This document shows positions 57,411 to 64,000 of a stretch of 64,000 nt of DNA, in pieces. This stretch comes from Molossus alvarezi (lineage: Eukaryota; Chordata; Mammalia; Chiroptera; Molossidae), in assembly GCA_037176705.1 (NCBI GenBank), contig CM073885.1:218996290-219060289 (forward strand). The letters are read 5' to 3'. Under the pieces are notes generated by a model. That model saw only the letters and a list, made by a program, of their open reading frames with translations, did not search any database and was not told the DNA's origin. Position 1 is the first letter of the stretch. Every line of letters starts with the position of its first letter. A program made the position numbers and the translations under genes.

Positions 57411-57697
57411 CCACAGGTAGGTTCTTTTTTTTTTTTTTTTTTATCCTCACCCGAGGACATTTTTCCATTTTTTGTACAGATAGAGTGGGAGGGAGAGAGA
57501 GGAAGAGAGCGAGAGAGAGAAACATCGACGTGAAAGGGACACATTGAGTGGCTGCCACCCGCAGGACCAACCAGGGCCGGGGACAAACTGCAACCGAGGT
57601 ACATGCCCTTAGCGGGAACCGAACCCGGGTCTCTCTAGACCACAGGCCAACGCTCTAACCGCTGAGCCAAACCGGCCAGGGCCACAGGTAGGTTCTT
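57411..57697 (-). mobile_element. Ves SINE, youngest-looking copy
   Basis: Element 57427-57681: T-tail, TATCCTCACCCGAGGACATT, GTACAGATAGAGTGGGAGGG, ACATCGACGTGAAAGGGACA, TTAGCGGGAACCGAACCCGG and GAGCCAAACCGGCCAGGGC. Perfect 16-bp duplications CCACAGGTAGGTTCTT at 57411-57426 and 57682-57697, a long pure tail and nearly all CpGs intact. Confidence 0.95.
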
Positions 57698-57699
57698 AA

Positions 57700-59530
57700 G
57701 CAAAGGCATATCATCTCAGAGCGGTTCCACTCCAGCCTAGAAACCTGCACGAAGGACCTACCAGAAGTCAGACCCCATCCTAGGTGACATGGATATAAGA
57801 TGAACTGGCCATGGCCTCAAGTTTTTGTAGTTTAATGCAGCTACCTGAATCAATATTTTATTAACAATGTGAAGATCCTAGAGGAGTGATATGAACAATC
57901 AAAACAATTCAATGCCTCATTCAAAAACAATGGAAATCGTTAAAGGCCACTGTTACACAGGGCACCTTTGCTCCTCTGCTTCCTCTGTGCCTCACTGGCC
58001 AGGAGGATGGTGGGAGGGAGCCCGTCAAACCACCGCGAGGAGAAGACCCAAAGACAGAGTCAGTGAACTGCTGCGAGACAGCCGAAGACTGAGTATATTT
58101 AATCTCCCAGATAAAGCACACATTCTTAGTATGTGGAACTATGAAAAAACTCTCAGGATAATTCTGCTCTGTTTGCTTTTAATTACCCATCTGCTAAGAT
58201 TTCCACTTTGCTTACTTTGGCATTTTTTCCCTCCAGGGATTAAAAATGGATTTTCTTAGTTTTGTGTGTTTTTAAAATATTAACAATGAGAATGATTTAA
58301 AATGGTGATGAGAGTAATTACATAAATGCAATTAAAACAGGCCTAAAAAGAAATGTAATACTTTCTGATCCTCCCAATGTCGACTACATTTCTTTAACCC
58401 TACGTTAGGGGCGGAGCGAGCCCAGTGGTCCTAAAGGCTCAGCCCCACACTGGCAGATGTTGCCAGCTTTTAAAGTTGAGTGATAGGTACAGGAGAGTTC
58501 CTTATAATATTCTTTTTCCTTTTAAGAATTTTTATAAAATCCCGAGATAAAAAATATTTTAAATGGGTTTTAGGCAAACAAACCAGGGTTATGTCGAGCA
58601 AGTTACTTACCTCCACTAAGTCTGAATTCCCTCTTCTTTACACAGAGATCACACAATTTCCTCTAAAGTGTACACTTAGTTCCAAGAGAATGAGGAGATC
58701 AAGAGAAATTGGGGGGGAAGTTATTGTTCATGTGTTCCCATGAAGCACAACTCAAGATACCAACCCCGATGCCAAGTGGCTTCATCTCAGAATATACAGG
58801 GCATGCCACGTATTAACTATACATATGCATATAGATGAGTCTCTTAGCCTCTGAAATAGGCATAAGAAAAATCCCATAAATTAAAAGTGGCTGTGATGAA
58901 GGCAAATCATAGTGCACAATCTGCAATGCAAATACATTTCTATTGAACAAAAGACTAAGGAATTTGAGAAGATTTCTTAAGTAAGTAATTTGAATTTGTT
59001 GGCCCAGAGAGATCTTGAAATAACACTGTGTCCATAAACCTTGGCCGAACATCGCTGCATAAATGTAGAATCAATGTTATAAAGAAAATTGGTTTACAGA
59101 ACATGAAAAAGGCAGAATGATGAAATGTAAAGCAGATTAAAAATATATTGACAAATCTATTAAATTGCATATTCTCTTCTCAAGATGACCAAACAGCAAA
59201 AGATACTCTGAAGATCTCCGTGTGAGTCCCTTGCATTGCTTTACTCTTCCTTGTCTACTATTTTAGAAATTAATACCACCTCCTCACATCAGGCGAGGAG
59301 GACAATTGGATGAAAGACACAGTTTTTAGCGCTTGACAAGTGCTAAATGTTCTAAGTATATCTGAGTTCTGTTGAGCAGTCAGAGGGAAGCGCCATCTAT
59401 TTTTTCATTTCACAAAGTGCTTTGACAGAAAATGCTAAATTCGTCCAATAAAGAATGCAAGGGATTAGACAGAAGGCAATGTAATCTGGTTTGCTAACAA
59501 GCTGTACATGATTCAAGTTCAACTTGACAA
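57700..59530. other. no gene recognised; two conserved-element candidates
   Basis: Repeat-free. Candidate stretches at 57890-58260 and 59290-59480 keep CpGs and TAAT-type motifs. The 122-codon frame at 57891-58259 resembles no known protein. Confidence 0.35.
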
Positions 59531-59534
59531 AAAC

Positions 59535-59960
59535 TTATAGAACCCCACTCTATTCTGGGCACCATTCTAGATCCCAGAGATTCAGAGAGGAACATGCAGA
59601 TATGGGCACGATCTTCACAGACTTCTCAATCCAGGAGATATCGACACGGGACAGAGCACAAAGTGTGGACAAAGGCACAGCTGGAATGGAGGCTGGAAGG
59701 CTAGCAGAGATCCTGTAAGCCACTGACAAAACCTCTAGGGATGTGCCTGGTCTCCAGGTTAGAAAGATCACTGTAGCATCAATGTGGAAGAACTTAGAAG
59801 ATGTATATGAGGGAGGCAAGAACACCAAGAAAACAGGGAGAACTGACTGTTAAGCTACAACAACAATCCAGGTGAGCAATAATGAAGGCTCAAATTTATG
59901 CGGGGTCACTGACAACAGAACGAGCGGAGTGCGCTGTGCTATATTTAGGCAATAAGGTGA
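59535..59960 (-). repeat. L2 remnant
   Basis: CACTCTATTCTGGGCACCAT TCTAGATCCCAGAGATTCAG and CTCCAGGTTAGAAAGATCAC TGTAGC follow inverted L2. Confidence 0.55.
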
Positions 59961-60099
59961 GTAGGATTAGTAGGCTGATGGAACATGACTACAAGTACTA
60001 AGACCAATTTCCCTAGAAAATGTCTCATCAATTTATAATCATGTCAAATACAGTTCATTACCACTGAGAACCAGATTCACACCCAACCAAAGAGTACGT

Positions 60100-60165
60100 T
60101 ATTTATTCCCACTGGTTCTTTAGAACACAGTAGGAACTCAACAAATATCTGCTGAATGAATAAAT
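60100..60165 (+). repeat. L2 3' end scrap
   Basis: CACAGTAGGAACTCAACAAA TATCTGCTGAATGAATAAATG is the L2 terminus. Confidence 0.6.
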
Positions 60166-60169
60166 GAAT

Positions 60170-61435
60170 TCTCCAAATCTGAATCAGTCATTATGTGTGA
60201 GATATTGACTCTGGGCCACTCTTGATTAATCAGCAAACATTCACAAAATGTTTACATGCTAAGAACAAGTCTGCATGACAAGGGGCACGCAAAAAGAAGT
60301 ACACGAGAGGAGTCTTGAATTCAAAGTGCGTGCCCCCAGTTGGGAAGAAAATACATGTATACAACTTCATATAATAAGTATGCCTGAGTTAAAGCATATA
60401 CTCAATTTCAAATCAGCAAGTTCTTTACTATCCCTTGGAGCCTGGAATAAGCAACCCAGAGCCCTAAACAAAGGCATGTAGGTAAGAAGCTCAACCTGAC
60501 CCCCATGTGTTCAGCTACCTTAAGCCATTCAGTCTCCTTCCTGTACCTCAATCTTCCCTGTAAAGGGAGCGGGGGAGGTGCCTTGAACAGAGCCCTGGCT
60601 CTCCAGAAGCCACCCAAAGGACAGCACTTCCCAACACACACAGATTCATAAATAAGGAAAGATGCCAATTCAAATGTGTAAACAGATTTCAATTTTTCTT
60701 AATGGCAACACCAACATCCATTTCTCTGAAATATAATAGCATGATAGTACAATGAATTATAATGTGATGTGAGCAAGGCAAATATTGAATTAGTTTCTGG
60801 GTTGTCACTTAGAATCAGTCCTTTTGAGAAGAGTAGTTCACCGAGTATGATTTCTTCCATGTGCAGATGAAGATTTTATTTTTTCAAAAAAAAAATCTAA
60901 GGCACTAGCTTAAAAATTAATATATTTTCCCAACAAAGAGTAAAAATTTTTAAAGTTCTGCTCAGCTGTTTGGCCTTAGCACTCTCCTGGTTATTTTTTA
61001 AAAAAAGATAAGGAGCTTGAAGGCCTTAGAAGTCCCTAGCTCTAGGGAGCCAAGAAAAGCACCTCTCTATTCTCTCTATTAGCGCTTCTCCAGCTCGCTT
61101 GATGTTCCCTATTAGAAGAGAATTGCAATTGAATGCTTTTTCTTTTAAGTCTGTATTACACCTTGAGGAATGTGTATCTTTAAGAAAATGTCTCAGGCTT
61201 CCACATGCAGGTAGGTAACAGCACATTGTGAGAAACTGTGTTACTTTTCTTCTGTACTCAGCACAAGCCTGTGATTGTCTTCCAATAGCCCTACTTTGAG
61301 TGCACAGAAAGTTCCCTGACAAAATAACAGCTTTCACTACCCTGAAGCACAGTGTCTTCCTCAAATAACACCTTCTGCAGAAGGTGGGGCCAGTGACTTC
61401 AGACTTGTTAATGACTAGCTAGGAGAACAAAAGTG
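60170..61435. other. no gene seen
   Basis: Frames of 68-112 codons without recognisable domains; no repeat recognised. Confidence 0.4.
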
Positions 61436-61439
61436 AGAA

Positions 61440-61555
61440 TCCACTAAAGGGTGGAATTGTGTCTGTTCTGTTCACTGCTGTATTGTGATGACCTAGAGCC
61501 CTAACTGGCACATAGTAGGTGCTCAATAAATATTTTTGAATGTAGTATGCTATTT
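61440..61555 (+). repeat. L2 3' end
   Basis: GTGTCTGTTCTGTTCACTGC TGTATTG and AACTGGCACATAGTAGGTGC TCAATAAATATTTTTGAATG: a clean L2 terminus. Confidence 0.8.
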
Positions 61556-61559
61556 CAAT

Positions 61560-62560
61560 GTGAGGAAATAGGAGTGTTTGATCCATAATAAAACTTCAAA
61601 GTATAAGAGAGGTGTTAAAAAAAAGGTTCCATAAAAGTTGGCTCTGGCTTGAACATACATCTTATCTTTGAAATCCCAAATAATTATAGTATGATTCAAT
61701 GTTTGTGAGCACTGTGTTTCTTTAGTTACAAAAAAACCTTGTTTGGAAAAATTTCAGAGCACTACACACTTCGTAGGCAAATTCAAGCATGCTTTACTCC
61801 CACACACTCAATTCCCCCTAGAAAGCCCTGAACAGCCAAACTCAGTAAATACTACAAGGCTGGCCTTGGCCTTTGGCATAAGACAATAAAATACAAAAGG
61901 AAATAAAAATGCTCTAAGCAGTGGGTGTCCCCAAGATAAACAATGTTTAAAAGGCTTCAACCAGATACCCGATGGTCATATGCAAACATCCTTTCTGCAT
62001 TCACAGCATAAATCACTTCTCAGGAGACCTTGCTTTCAGAGTTCCAGTTAATCATTTGGCTGCAGTAAACACTGAAAGCAATCAATCTCACAGGCTTTGG
62101 AATTTGTATAAAGACTTACTGCCCTTACAAGCTAGTTTCTCCAGTCTGGATACTTTAAACTTTTCCTTTAGTAGCTAAAAGTTAACTGAAGTGATATATC
62201 AACTAGCAGGCTGCCCTTCGATCGAGCAAAAGTAAAAACAGGTCCTTTAGAAAAGGACAAAGAGATGTTTCCTCTTCAAAATTATACACAAGGCAGAAAA
62301 TTACGTCTAAATACTGTTAAAAATCCTATTTAAATCCTATTTTAAAACAAAGAAAGATAAAATCGCAACATCTTGGTTGACATGAAATGCTATCTAGTTC
62401 ATTGTTTTTCAGTCTGTGTTCTGCAAAACTGCCAGGGAATGGAAATGTTAGGGGAAACCAACAAGTCCCCGGCCCAACCCAAAACACTACAGCTACACTT
62501 TTCTCTCTTTTATATACTGGGAATTGTAAAAGAGATTTCATTTCAAAAATTGGTTCCTCT
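61560..62560. other. no gene seen
   Basis: AT-rich, no recognised repeat; short frames only. Confidence 0.4.
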
Positions 62561-62565
62561 TCTGA

Positions 62566-62775
62566 AAGAAGTTTAAAAACGACTTATCTTGTCTGAAGTT
62601 TAGCACTCTCGCTCGAAGGCAGGCTAAAACTACTTCAATTTCCTTCGAGAATCTGCAGGCTCTTCCCGAGGTGGGCTTTGCAAGCGCGGAGGCACAAAAG
62701 CCACCGGACTTGAAGGACTTGAAGAGACTGAGCGGCATTATTGACCTTGAAAATTCTGACAGCACAGTACCTTAA
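62566..62775 (+). other. candidate exon or conserved element, open 69-codon frame
   Basis: An open frame without an ATG start runs from an AG (62567-62568, after TTGGTTCCTCTTCTGAAAG) to TAA at 62773-62775. It ends with the protein-like string DLKDLKRLSGIIDLENSD followed by STVP. About eight CpGs survive in 140 bp in an otherwise CpG-poor window. I do not recognise the protein. It could be a terminal coding exon, a pseudogene scrap or a non-coding conserved element. Confidence 0.3.
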
Positions 62776-62779
62776 TTTT

Positions 62780-63112
62780 CTGCTTCATTATGTCTAATCT
62801 AAGGATTTGCCAGTGATGTTCCCAACTTCCCACTCACTTTTCCACACTCCACTGCTCCTTGGAGCCACCATGGCAGCTCTGACTTTGGCAAACACAAAAA
62901 CACACACCACTCCTCAAACCCCCAGAGGTAACAGGAGGTGTCTGTGTTGACGTGAATGGTAGTCCCCGGCTGCCACCAACTCTCTTTCTCGAGGTTGGAA
63001 ATCGAGCCCCCTCCAGGAGACATGTGCCTTAAGTGTGAGGCTGACTCTAGGCCTGTCTTGGGGTGTGTTATACATGGAAGAGAGAAAAGGAGATGAGAAA
63101 AATCTAATAAAG
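62780..63112. other. no gene seen
   Basis: Unassigned sequence before the SINE array. Confidence 0.4.
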
Positions 63113-63383
63113 TCCTGGCTGGTTTGGCTCAGTGGTTAAAGCATTGGCCTGCAAACCAAAGGATCACAGGTTCAGTTGAGGTCCAGGGTATACACCTGGG
63201 TTGCAGGTTCGATCCTGGCCCCAGTCAGGGTTGTGCAGGAGGCAACCAATCGATGGGTCTCTTTTACATTGATGTTTCTGTTTCTGTTTCTCTCTCCCCC
63301 CCCCCACCCCCCTTTCCACTCTCTGTAAAAAGCAATGGAAAAATATCCCCAGGTGAGGATTAACAAAACAAAACAAAAAAATA
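63113..63383 (+). mobile_element. Ves SINE
   Basis: TCCTGGCTGGTTTGGCTCAG TGG, GGGTTGCAGGTTCGATCC, GCAACCAATCGATGGGTCTC, a TC/C-rich tract with a C run near 63295-63305, and ATCCCCAGGTGAGGATTAAC AAAACAAAAC. Older variant. Confidence 0.85.
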
Positions 63384-63881
63384 ACCCTGGCTGATTTTGC
63401 TCAGTGGTTAGAGCATTGGCCTGCAGACCAAGGGGTCATGGGTTCAATTCCTAGTCAAGGGTATGTACCTGTATTGCAGGTTTGATCCCCAGCCTTGGTC
63501 AGGGTCATGCAGGAGGCAACCAATCAATGTGTCTCTCTCACATTAATGCTCTCTCTCTTTCTCTCTCCCTCCCTCCCTCACTTCCACTCTATTTAAAAAT
63601 CAATGGAGCCCTGGCTGGTTTGGCTCAGCAGTTAGAGCATCGGCCTACAGTCCAAAGAGTTGCAGATTTGATTTGGTTGCAGTTTGGTCCCTAGTCGGGG
63701 TCGTGCGGGAGGCAACCAGTCAATGTGTCACTCTCACATTGATGTTTCTTCTCTCTCTCTCCCCCTCGCTCCCTCCCACTCTATCTGAAGATAAATGAAA
63801 AAATATCTTTGGGTGAGGATTAAAAAAAAATCAATGTAAAAATACCATCAGGTGAGGATTAACAAAACAAAACCAAAAAAA
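63384..63881 (+). mobile_element. Ves SINE, host of a nested Ves
   Basis: 5' part 63384-63605 (ACCCTGGCTGATTTTGCTCA GTGG ... TCCACTCTATTTAAAAATCA ATG) and 3' part 63837-63881 (TAAAAATACCATCAGGTGAG GATTAACAAAAC) make one Ves once 63606-63836 is removed. Its head follows directly on the tail of the previous SINE. Confidence 0.85.
63595..63836 (+). mobile_element. Ves SINE nested in another Ves
   Basis: Element 63606-63825: GAGCCCTGGCTGGTTTGGCT CAGCAG, GAGGCAACCAGTCAATGTGT, TC tract, CTATCTGAAGATAAATGAAA and CTTTGGGTGAGGATTAAAAA. Exact 11-bp duplications AAAAATCAATG at 63595-63605 and 63826-63836. The head has an internal deletion between the B box and TTGGTTGCAGTTTG. Confidence 0.9.
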
Positions 63882-64000
63882 GAATGAGTTCGCCTGTGTG
63901 GTGATGCAAAACAATCTCCAAAATATATCAAGTGAAAAGGCAAGGTAGAGAATTGTATGTATACTATACTCCCATTCAAGAAAAATATATGTTTGCATGG
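63882..64000. repeat. possible old interspersed repeat, cut by the window end
   Basis: AAAACAATCTCCAAAATATA TCAAGTGAAAAGGCAAGG looks like a scrap of an old mammalian L1-type repeat. Identity uncertain. Confidence 0.35.

Noticed and set aside
1..64000. CRISPR arrays, operons, phage, or Helitron signatures
   Set aside because: Repeats here are dispersed SINEs with no regular spacers. Bat Helitrons occur in vespertilionids, but no convincing Helitron end was found by eye.

Overview
This is nuclear DNA of a mammal, almost certainly a vespertilionid-type bat. The basis is about 25 copies of the tRNA-derived Ves SINE. Each has a head with pol III A/B boxes reading CCCTGGCCRGTTTGGCTCAG or a close variant, a body ending in a (TC)n/(GA)n tract, and a tail near GGTGAGGATAAAAA or AAATCAATAAAGAAA. 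They sit among L1 3' ends, MIR, L2, MaLR LTRs and hAT/Tigger fossils. No host protein-coding gene, rRNA or functional tRNA could be recognised. The window reads as intergenic or intronic sequence whose visible content is layers of transposable elements of different ages. All open frames above about 100 codons lie in repeats, low-complexity tracts or unremarkable sequence, except the L1 ORF1 remnant.

Layout: 0-21 kb is SINE-rich (12 Ves copies). It includes an ancient L2 at 2.1-3.4 kb split first by an L1 3' end and then by a Ves, an L1 split by a Ves at 4.0-4.7 kb, a MaLR LTR at 15 kb, a 679-bp Tigger-like element at 17.07-17.75 kb, and a three-SINE cluster at 20.4-21.0 kb. From 21 to 37 kb there are no Ves SINEs. 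That stretch holds a MaLR LTR (22 kb), a full-length ORF2-less L1 (half-L1/HAL1 type) at 22734-24925, a palindromic Tigger MITE (30 kb), L2 tails (33 kb) and another MaLR LTR (34.5-34.9 kb). From 37 to 50.5 kb Ves copies return, with MIR and L2. From 50.7 to 63 kb repeats are sparse (one young Ves at 57.4 kb) and there are several CpG-retaining or TAAT-rich patches that could be conserved non-coding DNA or an exon. The last kilobase is a Ves tandem with one Ves nested in another.

The most notable system is the half-L1. It has a typical L1 5' end with a YY1-type site, a coiled-coil/RRM/CTD ORF1 with one stop and one frameshift, an apparent fusion of the first few ORF2 codons directly to the L1 3' end, a poly(A) tail and a perfect 16-bp target-site duplication. 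A second theme is a set of three independent head-only Ves insertions, each with its own target-site duplication. All three end at the same point of the SINE and so look like copies of a short mobile Ves form. Repeat family names are assigned from memory of consensus features, not from a database search.
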